Shown piece after piece: positions 25,395-34,966 of a stretch of DNA of 64,000 bases. A model generated the notes under the pieces. The model ran no database searches. It was not told the origin of the DNA and worked only from the letters and a program-made list of their open reading frames with translations. Source of the DNA: Paenarthrobacter nicotinovorans (lineage in GTDB: Bacteria > Actinomycetota > Actinomycetes > Actinomycetales > Micrococcaceae). Made by a program: the position numbers and the translations under genes. The stretch's first letter is position 1, and each line of letters opens with the position of its first letter. Where the stretch lies: NCBI RefSeq assembly GCF_021919345.1, contig NZ_CP089294.1:101142-165141 (forward strand), given 5' to 3'.

Positions 25395-25834
25395 CCTTCA
25401 CTCCCTCGAATGACCTTCATCTTCCCCTACTCGCCGGGGCTTCTTGCATGACATGGAAGAACAACTCCATCGCACCATTTGTCGAAGTGCGCATAAGGAG
25501 CACCACGTCCGACATTCGGGGATAGACCGGGCAGAGGTGCGCAGGACAATGGTTCCATTTGAACGTCGTGAACCGTTTCATTAGGCACGTCTGGACGGGC
25601 ATCCCTGGGTCCCTTGGGTTCTCCCGGCACAGCCTGTTAGAGCGCCGGTTAATTCACCAGCCGGAAGCCGCGGTGCGGCTTTGTCGCATGCCATTTGCGC
25701 CCGTCACCGGAGGAAGTAGCTGTCTACCCAGCACCCTCTGAGGAAGGTACGAGTACTGATACTCCTGAGGTAGGCATCAAGCGAGCCTCTCTTGTTGGGC
25801 AACCATTGGAAGTCCACAAAAAGCCCCGGCAGCA
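25395..25834. other. ndhFSL promoter region and spacer before the IS element
   Basis: About 440 bases between the ndhF start and the insertion element. It must contain the ndh promoter reading leftwards. I found no convincing -35/-10 pair or clear operator by eye and no supported gene. The IS sits about 445 bases upstream of ndhF, so outward transcription from the element could reach ndhF. Confidence 0.4.
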
Positions 25835-25840
25835 ACTAGT
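25835..25840. repeat. Left 6-bp target-site duplication
   Basis: ACTAGT directly abuts the TGTATTGACC end of the insertion element and is repeated exactly at its other end (26916-26921). Because the hexamer is itself a palindrome, its assignment to target rather than element is not fully certain. Confidence 0.75.
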
Positions 25841-26806
25841 TGTATTGACCTGAGACGTTGGTGACGCGGCTGGCTGGCGTCTGACCTTTGAGCGCAGTGT
25901 TGGCTCGATGGTGATTGTAGGCATGGAGCCAGTCGGGGAAAGCAGCAACCCGCTCGGCTTCTGAGCGGTAGGGGCGGATGTAGGCCCATTCCTCGAGCAT
26001 GGTGCCGTTGGACCGTTCGACTTTGCCGTTGGTTTGTGGCCTGTAGGGGCGGGTGCGTTTGTGTTTCATGTCCGGCCCTAGCGCTTCGGCGTAAGCATGA
26101 GACCGGTAGCAGTTCCCGTTGTCAGCCAGAACACGCTGGACGGTAACTCCGTGTTCTTTGAACCAGGCGTTTGCCCGCACCCAGAAGTCTGCCGCTGTTT
26201 CCTTGGTTTCGTCAGTGAGGATCTCGGTGTAAGCCAGTCGTGAGTGGTCATCCTCGGCATTGTGGAGGTAGTGGTAGCCAGGCCGGCGGTTGGTCTTGGT
26301 GCCGGTCTTGTTCTTCCAGCCGGCGGTCCTGCCCATGACTCGGTGTCCGCCGCCGTCGGGGATCCGGCCCAGCTTCTTGATGTCCAGGTGGACCAAATCC
26401 CCGGGCCTGTCGTGTTCATAGCGATGGATCACTCGTCCTGTGCCGCGATCGAGCCAGGTTAGTTTCGCCAGCCGGTGGCGGGACAGTACCCGGTGGACGG
26501 TTGAGGGGTGCAGGCCCAGCAAATAGCCGCGATCCTGGCAGGGCCCCACCGGCGGTTCACGCGCACGGCGATGACCCTCCGCTCGGTACGCGTAGCAGTC
26601 CCGCGGGGCGAGGAATGTGGCCGACTCGAACGGTCCTCCATTCCTTCGGGTCCCTCCTCGAGGTAGCGCTTCGCCCAACGTTCAGCGGTCGGGATCGAGA
26701 CCTGAAACCGCTCCGCGGCACGGCGCAGGCTCCAGCACTGATCAACAACGCACTGCGCGAGCTGCAACCGGCCACGAGGAGTGAGGAAAGCGTTAGGGTG
26801 GGACAC
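25836..26806 (-). pseudogene. IS481-family transposase, frame-interrupted
   Basis: Two overlapping frames make one transposase. The first, from the ATG at 26806, has the helix-turn-helix half (LTPRGRLQLAQCVV ... IPTAERWAKRYLEEG ... DRSSRPHSSP ... RWGPARIAA). Near 26520-26528 the homology moves to the -1 frame and continues YLLGLHPSTVHRVL through the integrase core, with LVHLDIKKLG, VLADNGNCYRS and the catalytic Glu in TNGKVERSNGTMLEE. The junction is GCTATTTG, not a classic slippery run, so a single-base deletion is as likely as programmed frameshifting. The TAG stop is supplied by the target duplication just outside the element. Confidence 0.8.
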
Positions 26807-26915
26807 GAAGACCTCCGTGTGTGGAAAAGGACTCTAGACAAGCCCCACTCCACCCGGAGGTCTTCTTCATGTCACCAAACCACGCCGAGCGTCACTAACG
26901 TCCGTGGTCAATACA
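25841..26915 (-). mobile_element. IS481-family insertion sequence (probably IS1473)
   Basis: A 1,075-bp element with TGT...ACA ends. The terminal inverted repeats share TGTATTGACC, then after three mismatched bases GACGTT and GTGACGC, about 28 bp with four mismatches. ACTAGT flanks both ends as a 6-bp direct repeat, consistent with transposition by an IS481-type enzyme. It carries one transposase gene on the minus strand with an intact DDE triad but a -1 frame discontinuity. pAO1 is reported to carry IS1473; location next to ndh and the Mo-cofactor genes makes that the likely identity, from memory only. Confidence 0.88.
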
Positions 26916-26921
26916 ACTAGT
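26916..26921. repeat. Right 6-bp target-site duplication
   Basis: The second copy of ACTAGT, directly after the ...CAATACA end of the insertion element. Confidence 0.75.
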
Positions 26922-27083
26922 AAGATCCACAGGCTGCCTCTTCATCAGGGCTAGGGTCCAAGTAGCTATCGACGATCCTTAATTACGGCGTCGTGCGTAA
27001 AGCAGGCCTTCAGTGGAGTTCACTCAGACAGTTACTCTCGGTAACAGCGAGTTGTCGGCCGGATGCACGAGGACCGAACCGGC

Positions 27084-27350
27084 TTATCCCCCAGCGAAGG
27101 GGGGCAGTACGTCAACCACGTCGTCCGGCCCCAGCACCGTCGCCTGGTTGCGGACGGCAACCTCATTGAGCAGGAAGCTGCACCGCGCCAGGATCCGGGG
27201 GAGCGGAGGAGTGCCAGCCGGAGGTTCCGGCCGCTGCACAGACTGGATGGCCTCCAAAAGCCCGGCCACGGTTGTTCCCTCCGGCAGGTCGAACTTCTCT
27301 TCCTCAAGTCCCGCAGCAGGGCGCGCGGCAGCGAAGTAACGTACGTTCAT
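27084..27350 (-). CDS. moaD: Molybdopterin synthase small subunit MoaD
   Basis: An 88-residue ubiquitin-like sulfur carrier: MNVRYFAAARPAAGLEEEKFDLPEGTTVAGLL at the start, a late VVDVLPPFAGG, and the obligatory C-terminal Gly-Gly, which is thiocarboxylated to donate sulfur to precursor Z. It partners with MoaE, encoded on the other strand about 3.3 kb away. It lies 6 nt after moaA and is transcribed with it. No adenylating MoeB partner is present in the window, so that step must be supplied by the chromosome. Confidence 0.9.
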   Translation of the reverse strand: MNVRYFAAARPAAGLEEEKFDLPEGTTVAGLLEAIQSVQRPEPPAGTPPLPRILARCSFLLNEVAVRNQATVLGPDDVVDVLPPFAGG

Positions 27351-27356
27351 AACAGG

Positions 27357-28475
27357 TCAGCCTCCGATGGCGCTCATGCTGCGGTCCGGTTGGACGAAGT
27401 CCGGAGCGTCAAGTCCCACGTGGTCCATGCCGTGGGCCTTTGGCTTGAGCCACATCGCATCCTGCCACCTGCGAGCCAGATCATCATCGGAGGCGCCCGA
27501 ACGCAGGAGCACCAGCAGGTCGAACTCCTCCCGGGAGAACAGGCAGCTCATGATCCTGCCCTCGGCAGTAATCCTGGTACGGCGGCAATCGGAGCAGAAC
27601 GGCTCCGTAACAGACGCGATGATCCCAACCGTCCCAAGCACGGGACCGAGCCCGGCACCGGACCCCGCCACCCGGCGTCGTACCTCAAACCGCTCGGCCG
27701 GGGCACCGTCCCGTGCCCGCGGGTCTGGGGTGAGGACAAAGTCAGTGGACAACAGATCGCGGATCTCCGCCGCGGTAATCATGTTGCGCCGGGTCCAGCC
27801 ATGGTCGGCATCCAGCGGCATCTGCTCAATGAACCGCAACTCGTAGCCGCGCTCCACTGCCCACGCCAGCAGCGAAGGAGCTTCAGCGTCGTTGATCCCC
27901 CGCATCAGCACCGCATTCAGCTTGACCGGGCCCAGCCCGGCTGCCCACGCCGCATCCACCCCTGCCAGGACCTGGTCCAGGAACGGCCGTCGGGTCAGCT
28001 TGGTGAAGGTCTCCTCATGAAGCGAATCCAGCGACACGTTGATTCGGGTCAGCCCGGCAGCCTTGAGCGGCGCAACCTTCTTGGCGAGCCCCACGCCATT
28101 GGTGGTCATGGAAATCGGCAGCTCAGGATGGTTGCGGCGCAACTCCGCGATGATGTCCACCAGGTCGTGCCGCACCAGCGGCTCGCCGCCGGTAAGCCGC
28201 AATTCCCGGACCCCCAGGCGCCCCACGCCAATCCCGACAATCCGGACGATCTCCGAAGCCGACATCACCGCCTGCTTGGACAACCACTCAAGCCCCTCGG
28301 CCGGCATGCAGTACGTGCAGCGGAGGTTGCATTTATCCGTCAAGGACAGCCGCATGTCCGTGGCACGGCGGCCGTAACGGTCCACCAGCCCGACCCCCGC
28401 GCCTGCAGGCCGAGCGGCGGGCACGGACAAGCCTGCGCCCTCCCGGGGTTGCGGTATGCCTAGCTGGACAGTCAT
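27357..28475 (-). CDS. moaA: GTP 3',8-cyclase MoaA
   Basis: A 372-residue radical SAM enzyme for the first step of molybdenum cofactor synthesis, acting with MoaC. The N-terminal [4Fe-4S] motif is CNLRCTYC with Cys49, Cys53 and Cys56; the C-terminal cluster is bound by FCSDCRRTRITAEGRIMSCLF, and the chain ends in the functional GG (SMSAIGG). The first ~35 residues are an extra Ala/Gly-rich extension. It is divergent from moeA and precedes moaD. Confidence 0.94.
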   Translation of the reverse strand: MTVQLGIPQPREGAGLSVPAARPAGAGVGLVDRYGRRATDMRLSLTDKCNLRCTYCMPAEGLEWLSKQAVMSASEIVRIVGIGVGRLGVRELRLTGGEPLVRHDLVDIIAELRRNHPELPISMTTNGVGLAKKVAPLKAAGLTRINVSLDSLHEETFTKLTRRPFLDQVLAGVDAAWAAGLGPVKLNAVLMRGINDAEAPSLLAWAVERGYELRFIEQMPLDADHGWTRRNMITAAEIRDLLSTDFVLTPDPRARDGAPAERFEVRRRVAGSGAGLGPVLGTVGIIASVTEPFCSDCRRTRITAEGRIMSCLFSREEFDLLVLLRSGASDDDLARRWQDAMWLKPKAHGMDHVGLDAPDFVQPDRSMSAIGG

Positions 28476-28725
28476 GAATTCAGGCTACGCGAAAGCAGGC
28501 CAGGTGCGTTTGTGCTGGAACTGACAATTGCGGCAGCCAGTTGTGGCAAGTAGCTATAGCCCGAAGCGCCGCTTTCCTGCTGGAATCATTTTGCACTCAG
28601 GAGAACACGTTTGCGCAGTGCGGCGGACGGAAGGCGCACACGAAAACAACAGAGTTTGCTTATCGTCAATAGCTTCGTCGGAAATAAAGCAGGTTGGCAT
28701 GGCCGAGCAGGACCGACAAAAATCT

Positions 28726-28777
28726 CCCGAAGGCAGGACATGCAAAGGCAACCCGAAAGCAGGACATGCAAAGGCAA
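28726..28777 (+). repeat. Tandem 26-bp duplication at the moeA start
   Basis: Two head-to-tail 26-bp units (28726-28751 and 28752-28777) differ at one base. Each contains GCAGGACATGCAAAGGCAA, so each carries the ATG and its upstream AGGAC. Because 26 is not a multiple of three, only the second ATG (28766) is in frame with moeA. A weaker related string, AGACATGCAAAAGCC, occurs just after modC near 33828. Confidence 0.8.
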
Positions 28778-30055
28778 GAAGAGCAGCTGACCGGGCTGGC
28801 TGGCAACCGGTCCGGCCTGGGGACCATTGGAAAGTCACTGCCGGAACATGAACACCGAAGCGTTTCAGTACACAGGCAGGCAATCAGGGACGTTCTCTTT
28901 CCGCTGTTGACCCCACCCCGGGTGGAGCGAATACCCCTAATGCAAGCAATGGGACGCGGCCTGGCCGAAACCATACATGCACCGACAAACTTGCCACCCT
29001 TTACTAACTCCCAAATGGATGGCTATGCGGTTAGATCCCGCGACACAGCAGGCGGCCAAGGAGGTTTGCGTGTGGCAGCGCCCATCCCGGCGGGCGCAGT
29101 ACCGGCCCCATTGGTTGGAGGGACGGCTGCGCCAATCATGACGGGGGCTTTAATACCCGATGGAGCCGATGCTGTCGTCCCCGTTGAGCGCGCAGTGCCA
29201 AACCATTTCCCTCCTCCCGGTTTGGATAGGACAGTGCGGCTTCCTGAGATAGCCGCCGGAACGTACATCCGCAGCGCCGGCAGCGATATAGCTACAGGCG
29301 AATGCGCGCTGTCCGCTGGAACCGTTCTAGGCCCGCGTCAGCTTGGTCTGCTCGCCGCGTTGGGCATCACTGAAGTAGTTGTTAATCAGAAGTTGACGGT
29401 GCTGCTGGCTACCACTGGGGACGAGGTCCTTGAGCCCGGAGAAAAACTCGCACTGGGCAAGATTTACGATGCAAATAACACGCTCTTGCAGTCCTCTATG
29501 CTTCAGGCGGGGCTCAACGTCATCAGGGCCGGAATAGTCAAGGATGAACCGGGGGCTCTCTCGAAACTCTTGAGAAGCCATACCGCGCATGTCGACCTGA
29601 TTGTGACCAGTGGCGGCGTGAGCGCTGGTGCCTACGAGCCCGTTAGACAGGCCATGATAGATCATGACGTTGAGTTTTCGCATGTAGCCATTCAACCTGG
29701 CGGTCCTCAAGGAGTCGGCACCTTCGAGGGGATTCCAGTCCTCGCATTCCCCGGGAACCCAGTGAGCTGCTTTGTCTCGTTTGAGATGTTCCTGCGTCCC
29801 CTCCTCAGCGAAATGTTTGCAGCGCCCACACCTCGACTCTCCTTCCGCGCCCCCCTTTCGCATCCCCTGACGTCACCCCCAAAAAAGCACCAGGTCAGAA
29901 GGGGCGTCCTCTCAGCGGACGGCACTATACGACTGGAGGGCGGCGAAGGTTCCCATTTGCTGGGAGCACTTGCACGCTCGAACGTTCTGGTGCACATCCC
30001 AGAGGGAATTTCGGAACTGGCCAAGGGATCGGAAGTGGAGGTATGGGCGGTATGA
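28766..30055 (+). CDS. moeA: Molybdopterin molybdenumtransferase MoeA
   Basis: A 429-residue MoeA that inserts molybdate into adenylylated molybdopterin. Landmarks are the [19 protein letters not shown] active-site stretch, [34 protein letters not shown], the MoCF domain [19 protein letters not shown] and [22 protein letters not shown]. The ATG at 28766 lies in a 26-bp tandem duplication and has only AGGAC almost touching it, so the start is uncertain; about 40 residues precede the conserved core. The stop overlaps the moaC start (ATGA). No mogA is seen nearby. Confidence 0.92.
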   Translation: MQRQEEQLTGLAGNRSGLGTIGKSLPEHEHRSVSVHRQAIRDVLFPLLTPPRVERIPLMQAMGRGLAETIHAPTNLPPFTNSQMDGYAVRSRDTAGGQGGLRVAAPIPAGAVPAPLVGGTAAPIMTGALIPDGADAVVPVERAVPNHFPPPGLDRTVRLPEIAAGTYIRSAGSDIATGECALSAGTVLGPRQLGLLAALGITEVVVNQKLTVLLATTGDEVLEPGEKLALGKIYDANNTLLQSSMLQAGLNVIRAGIVKDEPGALSKLLRSHTAHVDLIVTSGGVSAGAYEPVRQAMIDHDVEFSHVAIQPGGPQGVGTFEGIPVLAFPGNPVSCFVSFEMFLRPLLSEMFAAPTPRLSFRAPLSHPLTSPPKKHQVRRGVLSADGTIRLEGGEGSHLLGALARSNVLVHIPEGISELAKGSEVEVWAV

Positions 30056-30558
30056 GGCTGGAAAGTTGGTCTCCAGGCCTCACCCACCTGCGAACGGACG
30101 GCACTGCCCACATGGTCGATGTATCAGAAAAAGTTGAGTCCACCCGGGAGGCGACAGCTACGGGAACAGTTCGTACAACTCGTGAAGTTCTGCTGCTGCT
30201 CACATCAGACGGATTGCCCAAGGGTGACGCCCTGGCCGTGGCCCGGATCTCAGGCATCCTGGCGACTAAGAAGACGTCCGAATTGATTCCACTGTGCCAC
30301 CCCCTGCCTGTTTCTCAGGCGACTGTCGACTTCGTGCTCGGGTCTGACAGGGTGCAGCTCTTTGCAACCGTGAAAACACGCGGTGTGACAGGTGTAGAGA
30401 TGGAAGCACTGACTGCAGTGAGCGTCGCCGCTTTGAACCTTTACGACATGTTCAAGGCTATTGATAAGCACGCTGTTCTCACCGACATTCGAGTACTGGC
30501 TAAGAGTGGCGGCAAGAGTGGGGATTGGGACCTGGGAACCTCTGAGGAGAAAGCGTGA
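30052..30558 (+). CDS. moaC: Cyclic pyranopterin monophosphate synthase MoaC
   Basis: A 168-residue MoaC that converts the MoaA product to cyclic pyranopterin monophosphate. Conserved segments are [82 protein letters not shown], and the LAKSGGKSG tail. I choose the ATG at 30052, which overlaps the moeA stop (ATGA) with GGAGG 10 nt upstream; an ATG 9 bases earlier would add three residues. Confidence 0.94.
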   Translation: MRLESWSPGLTHLRTDGTAHMVDVSEKVESTREATATGTVRTTREVLLLLTSDGLPKGDALAVARISGILATKKTSELIPLCHPLPVSQATVDFVLGSDRVQLFATVKTRGVTGVEMEALTAVSVAALNLYDMFKAIDKHAVLTDIRVLAKSGGKSGDWDLGTSEEKA

Positions 30559-30616
30559 CTGCAAACACCAGTGGACTTATCGGACGAGGGGACTGCCATC
30601 TATTGAGAGGACGGAA

Positions 30617-31138
30617 ATGAGCGCTGACCAGCCTTGGGGTACCGGGGAATCCGCCACCGGAGGGCAGTCAATGAGGCAAGCCTTTGCCGTCGTCCATTCC
30701 GCGCTCAGCGATCAGCCAATTTCCGTCGACGTGGCTATTGCGGCTGTGGATTCACGTACGTCTGGAGCAGTGGTGAGTTTTTGTGGAGTGGTGCGCGATC
30801 ACGACGGCGGCAAAGCAGTCGACCGACTGAGCTACACCGCTCACCCCACGGCACACCAGGCCCTAAGCGACGTAATGGAAGCGGTTGCTGCCAAGTACTC
30901 GTTCAGTGACGAGGCGGAGGAAGGCGTTCCCGTGCGAATCTGGGCGGCGCATCGTGTGGGCGCACTCCAAATTGGGCAAGCGGCACTCGTTTGTGCTGTA
31001 GCCGCCGGACACCGGGGACAGGCATTCGCCGTGTGTTCGGAACTGGTTGACCGCATCAAGGAAGAGGTACCCATTTGGAAGGAACAGTTCTTTTCCGATG
31101 GAACCGTGGAATGGGTCGGTGCCGGTGGCGCAGGTTGA
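30617..31138 (+). CDS. moaE: Molybdopterin synthase large subunit MoaE
   Basis: A 173-residue MoaE that converts precursor Z to molybdopterin using thiocarboxylated MoaD. The conserved end IKEEVPIWKEQFFSDGTVEWV contains the catalytic Lys region, and SGAVVSFCGVVRDHDGG with AHRVGALQIGQAALVCAVAAGHR are family hallmarks. The ATG at 30617 is preceded by GAGAGGACGG. The first ~20 residues are an unconserved extension. The TGA lies inside the modA signal-peptide region in another frame, linking cofactor synthesis to molybdate uptake. Confidence 0.93.
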   Translation: MSADQPWGTGESATGGQSMRQAFAVVHSALSDQPISVDVAIAAVDSRTSGAVVSFCGVVRDHDGGKAVDRLSYTAHPTAHQALSDVMEAVAAKYSFSDEAEEGVPVRIWAAHRVGALQIGQAALVCAVAAGHRGQAFAVCSELVDRIKEEVPIWKEQFFSDGTVEWVGAGGAG

Positions 31139-31937
31139 TTTATTCCGCTTGTGCACCGGCGCGCTGCTGGCCGCAGGCGTCGTTGCAGCAGGACTGGCTG
31201 CTTGCGTTAACTCCACCCCGGACATAGCCCCGAGCGCGAGCACGGACGGACGCAAAGCGGCCGCCAGCTCCGTGACCGTTTACGCCGCCGCGTCGTTGAA
31301 GTCGCCCTTCACCGAGATCGCTTCCAAGTTCGAGGCCGCCAACCCGGGCACGAAGGTTACGCTGAACTTCGCTGGGTCCTCAGCCCTGGTCTCGCAGATC
31401 ACCCAAGGCGCTCCGGCCGACGTATTTGCCTCCGCCGACAGTAGGAACATGGACGAGCTTTCCGCCGCCGGCCTCATTGACGGAACGCCGACCAACTTCG
31501 CCACGAACGTCCTGACGATAGCAGTTTCGTCAGCGGACCCGGCATCGATTTCATCCTTCGCGGACCTGGCGAAGCCGGGCATCAAAGTAGTTGTCTGCGC
31601 ACCGCAGGTCCCTTGCGGCTCCGCCACACGGAAGGTGGAAAAGGCTGCCGGAACGACATTGATGCCTGTCAGCGAGGAATCCTCCGTTGCCGACGTCCTA
31701 GGCAAGGTCACCTCCGGGGAAGCCGATGCCGGCTTGGTCTATGTCACCGATGTCAAGACCGCGGGCGATAGGGTCAAGGGCATCACGTTCCGCGAGTCGG
31801 ACCAGGCCGTGAACACATATCCGATCGCCGCTATGGGCAGCAGCAAGAACAAGGAACTAGCCAATGCCTTCATCGCCATGGTCACCGGCAGCGCAGGCAA
31901 GAGGGTCCTCGGTGACGCCGGTTTCGGTGCCCTCTAG
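31119..31937 (+). CDS. modA: Molybdate-binding lipoprotein ModA
   Basis: A periplasmic-type molybdate-binding protein, about 272 residues from the chosen GTG. The lipoprotein signal ends [10 protein letters not shown], placing the lipidated Cys just before a Ser/Ala-rich linker. The mature part has [46 protein letters not shown] and [13 protein letters not shown], which shape the oxyanion pocket. The start is uncertain: ATG 31098, GTG 31119 and GTG 31125 are all in frame; 31119 gives the most normal signal peptide. It overlaps moaE by 20 bases and modB by 26. Confidence 0.9.
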   Translation: MPVAQVDLFRLCTGALLAAGVVAAGLAACVNSTPDIAPSASTDGRKAAASSVTVYAAASLKSPFTEIASKFEAANPGTKVTLNFAGSSALVSQITQGAPADVFASADSRNMDELSAAGLIDGTPTNFATNVLTIAVSSADPASISSFADLAKPGIKVVVCAPQVPCGSATRKVEKAAGTTLMPVSEESSVADVLGKVTSGEADAGLVYVTDVKTAGDRVKGITFRESDQAVNTYPIAAMGSSKNKELANAFIAMVTGSAGKRVLGDAGFGAL

Positions 31938-32775
31938 GAAACGCTGGACAGCCAGCAAGACAAACGGGCAGAACACCGGCTACACCGGTTTCCCGCCGTG
32001 GGTTTTCGCCCTCGCGGCAGCAGGAGGGCTGTTTGTCCTGCTGCCGCTGGCCGCGATGGTGGCCAGGATCAACTGGGGGCAGTTCATCCCGCTCATCACG
32101 TCGGAATCCTCGCTGACGGCGCTCGGCCTTAGCCTGCGGACGTCGGCTGCTGGCACGGTGCTGTGCATCGTCTTCGGGGTACCGCTGGCATTCGTCCTGG
32201 CCCGTGCCAGCTTCCCCGGCCAGCGCCTGCTCCGGGCGTTCGTGTTGCTCCCCCTGGTCCTGCCCCCCGTCGTCGGCGGCATCGCGCTGCTTTATACTTT
32301 TGGCCGCCAGGGCCTGCTCGGGCGAACCCTGGAACTAGCGGGGATGCAGATCGCGTTCTCCACCACCGCCGTCGTCCTCGCGCAAACGTTCGTGGCGTTG
32401 CCGTTCCTGGTGGTGAGCCTCGAGGGAGCTCTGCGCACCGCCGGCATCAAGTACGAGGCGGTCGCGGCGACCCTCGGCGCCCATCCCACGACGGTGCTGC
32501 GTCGCGTCAGTATCCCGCTGGTCTTGCCCGGTATCGCCTCCGGATCCGTGCTGTCCTTCGCACGCTGTCTGGGCGAATTCGGCGCCACCCTCACCTTTGC
32601 CGGCAGCCTGCAGGGTGTCACCCGCACCCTGCCGTTAGAGATTTATCTTCAGCGCGAAACGGACGCCGATGCCGCTGTCGCGCTTTCCCTGCTGCTGGTG
32701 GCGGTGGCGGTAGCCGTCGTCGGGCTTTCCCGCCCCCGGCCCCGGCCGCTGGCGGAAGAGGCGGAATCAGAATGA
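31912..32775 (+). CDS. modB: Molybdate ABC transporter permease ModB
   Basis: A 287-residue inner-membrane permease with about six hydrophobic segments. The cytoplasmic EAA loop that contacts ModC reads [49 protein letters not shown]. The GTG at 31912 overlaps modA by 26 bases and has GAGGG about 6 nt upstream; a second GTG at 31927 would also work. The stop overlaps the modC start by 4 bases. Confidence 0.92.
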   Translation: MTPVSVPSRKRWTASKTNGQNTGYTGFPPWVFALAAAGGLFVLLPLAAMVARINWGQFIPLITSESSLTALGLSLRTSAAGTVLCIVFGVPLAFVLARASFPGQRLLRAFVLLPLVLPPVVGGIALLYTFGRQGLLGRTLELAGMQIAFSTTAVVLAQTFVALPFLVVSLEGALRTAGIKYEAVAATLGAHPTTVLRRVSIPLVLPGIASGSVLSFARCLGEFGATLTFAGSLQGVTRTLPLEIYLQRETDADAAVALSLLLVAVAVAVVGLSRPRPRPLAEEAESE

Positions 32776-33821
32776 CCCTGGACTTCAACGCCTCGCTGCG
32801 CGCGCGCAACTTCAACGTTGCCTTCACAATGGAGGCCACGGAAACAGTCGCCGTGCTGGGTCCCAACGGGGCAGGCAAGTCGACGCTTCTGGGGATCCTC
32901 GCCGGGCTCATCCGCCCGGATAGCGGGAACGCCATGCTCGGCCGGAAACGGCTGTTCAAGCTCGACGGAGGCACTAACCACTTCCTGCCGCCTCATACCC
33001 GGGGAACGGCACTGCTCGCCCAGGAACCGCTGCTGTTTCCGCACATGAGCGTGCTGGAGAACGTAGCCTTCGGGCCGCGGGCGGCCGGCGCGAACCGGTC
33101 CAAAGCTCTGCAGACGGCACGGCACTGGCTTACAGAAGTGGAAGCCGCGGGGTTCGCCGATCGGCGGCCCGGCCAGCTCTCAGGGGGCCAGGCGCAGCGC
33201 GTCGCCATCGCGCGTGCCCTGGCTACGGACCCCGAGCTGCTGCTGCTCGATGAACCCATGGCAGCCCTCGATATTCACGCCGCTCCTATGCTGCGTCGCC
33301 TTCTGAAGCGTGTCCTAAGCAACCGCCGTGCCATCATCATCACGCACGATGTCCTGGACGCGCTCGTGCTCGCCGACCGGGCCGTCGTCCTCGAAGGCGG
33401 GAGGATCACCGAGGAAGGCCCCACCCGCCGGGTTCTGGAAAAACCGCGCAGCAAGTTCGCTGCCGGACTCGCGGGCATGAACCTGCTCCCCGGAACCATC
33501 ACCGGCTATGGGCTCACATCCGACGGCGGACTGGACATTACCGCGCATCCCGAGGACGGGGCCGTCCCCGGCCAGAACGGCGTCGCCGTCTTTTCGCCGA
33601 CCGCAGTTTCGGTCTTCCCGAGCGCCAAGCACGGAAGCCCTCGGAACTCGTTCGCCGTGAACATCACAGAGCTGGAACCCCACGGCGACCAGATCCGCGT
33701 CCACGCAGGCGGCCTGTCCGCAGACATCACCCCGGCGGCCTCGGCAGACCTAGGGCTCATGCCCGGGATGATCGTCTACTTCGTCATCAAGGCCACGGCC
33801 ATAGCCGTCTATCCGGCGTAG
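32772..33821 (+). CDS. modC: Molybdate ABC transporter ATPase ModC
   Basis: A 349-residue ABC ATPase that energises molybdate import. Walker A is [10 protein letters not shown] near residues 29-38, the signature is [15 protein letters not shown] and Walker B is [12 protein letters not shown]; the switch His is IITHD. The C-terminal ~100 residues form the TOBE (mop-like) domain ([41 protein letters not shown]). The ATG at 32772 overlaps the modB stop. It is the last gene of the moeA-to-modC operon. Confidence 0.94.
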   Translation: MTLDFNASLRARNFNVAFTMEATETVAVLGPNGAGKSTLLGILAGLIRPDSGNAMLGRKRLFKLDGGTNHFLPPHTRGTALLAQEPLLFPHMSVLENVAFGPRAAGANRSKALQTARHWLTEVEAAGFADRRPGQLSGGQAQRVAIARALATDPELLLLDEPMAALDIHAAPMLRRLLKRVLSNRRAIIITHDVLDALVLADRAVVLEGGRITEEGPTRRVLEKPRSKFAAGLAGMNLLPGTITGYGLTSDGGLDITAHPEDGAVPGQNGVAVFSPTAVSVFPSAKHGSPRNSFAVNITELEPHGDQIRVHAGGLSADITPAASADLGLMPGMIVYFVIKATAIAVYPA

Positions 33822-34215
33822 CACACAAGACATGCAAAAGCCCCGTCTTCTCCCCGCCACAGTGCTGCTCCTATGCGATGGCGACACGCTCCCAGAGAGT
33901 ACGCCTGCGGTGAGTAATGGCGCACAACACCGGCACTAAGCGCGGCAAGGTACGGCTATATCTTGGCTGCTGGTCCTTCCGTTTCAGACAACTGCCTTCA
34001 GAGAACGGAGTCGATCACTTCATGGTCTGCCTTCGCGGTCGCCGCAGGACCCGTTACTCCGCCGCATGAAAGCCCCACGTGCATGACCCTTAGCCTGTTA
34101 ACGATCTCTCGGCTCCCTGACGGAGGCTTTGATGTCAGCTGACGGTGATAGTGCCCTTTTGCCGTAAAGGAATATTGATGGCCGCTATGAGAGGAAGGAG
34201 GCGCCGCGGACCTCT
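33822..34215. other. Intergenic region after modC
   Basis: About 390 bases with no supported gene. Just after the modC stop is AGACATGCAAAAGCCCCG, resembling the core of the 26-bp tandem units at the other end of this operon. I see no strong terminator hairpin. Confidence 0.4.
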
Positions 34216-34410
34216 TCAAGTCGCACGGCTCGATTCCGACGTTCGACGGAAAAACCTCAGGTGTCTCCGAATCCATCGAATTGAACGGCGCTCTCTCCGC
34301 TCCCCTTCAGCGGGGATGTAGAAGTCCGGATCTGTGCCCCCGCGAGGAAGATAGACCTCCTCACACGGCGCTGGAAACGACGTTGCTGGTTTCGTATCGT
34401 TAGAAGTCAT
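34216..34410 (-). CDS. Small hypothetical protein (64 aa)
   Basis: A 64-codon frame beginning MTSNDTKPATSFPAPCEEVYLPRGG and ending basic (RRSIRWIRRHLRFFRRTSESSRAT). Its main support is a near-perfect ribosome binding site: AAGGAGG five bases before the ATG. The first half looks like a small cytosolic protein; the second half is unusually Arg-rich, which could reflect a frameshift or a truncated gene read into flanking sequence. No family is recognised and the neighbours are unrelated. Confidence 0.5.
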   Translation of the reverse strand: MTSNDTKPATSFPAPCEEVYLPRGGTDPDFYIPAEGERRERRSIRWIRRHLRFFRRTSESSRAT

Positions 34411-34966
34411 CTAATCCTCCTTCGGCCCTCCCTGAAGGGCGTTCTTGATGAACCTGCGTTTCACAGGGAAATTCTGGTTGGCAATGCTCAACCTATGAAC
34501 GCGCCCCCTCGACCAGTGATGGATTCACGATAGCCTCAGCGTGGCTGAGCGTCTTTAGACGCGTCCGTCATATTTGTCGTTCTGGCAGGGTCGAGGAACC
34601 CTTTACTTCCCGCCAGGTGCATGATATGCATCATTGCGGCAGGCGAAGAAAGCACCCTGTGCCGTGGCAAGAGTTCGTCACATCTGCCTTTTACGTGAGC
34701 TATTTATGGATTCTTGCGAGTCACCGGTTGGGTGAATAGGGGCTTCTCTCCCTGCCTTTGCCACTTGTTAACGCTTGGTTCCACTCCGGAGGCGAACTTC
34801 CCTGGACCCTTTTGGATACATCGGTGACCAGCTAGTTCGAACAGTGACTATCCAAGCGGACGACTTCCGCTACGAGAGAAGAATAATCATTGCAGGCACT
34901 CGACCGAACTCCTGGGTCTGACGACATTTCCAGCACCGTACCCGTGGAGTCAGCAGGCTGGAAAGA
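34411..34966. other. Intergenic region with no supported gene
   Basis: About 560 bases, including a short GCCCT/AGGGC hairpin close to 34425-34440, upstream of the 64-residue gene. No convincing open frame, RNA gene or repeat family was seen on either strand. Confidence 0.4.

Noticed and set aside
27063..28463. 466-codon open frame on + strand
   Set aside because: Antisense to moaA and moaD, which are certain; long antisense frames are common in GC-rich DNA.
32163..32771. Long upstream extension of modC
   Set aside because: Lies within modB in another frame; the ATG at 32772 overlapping the modB stop begins the normal ModC N-terminus.
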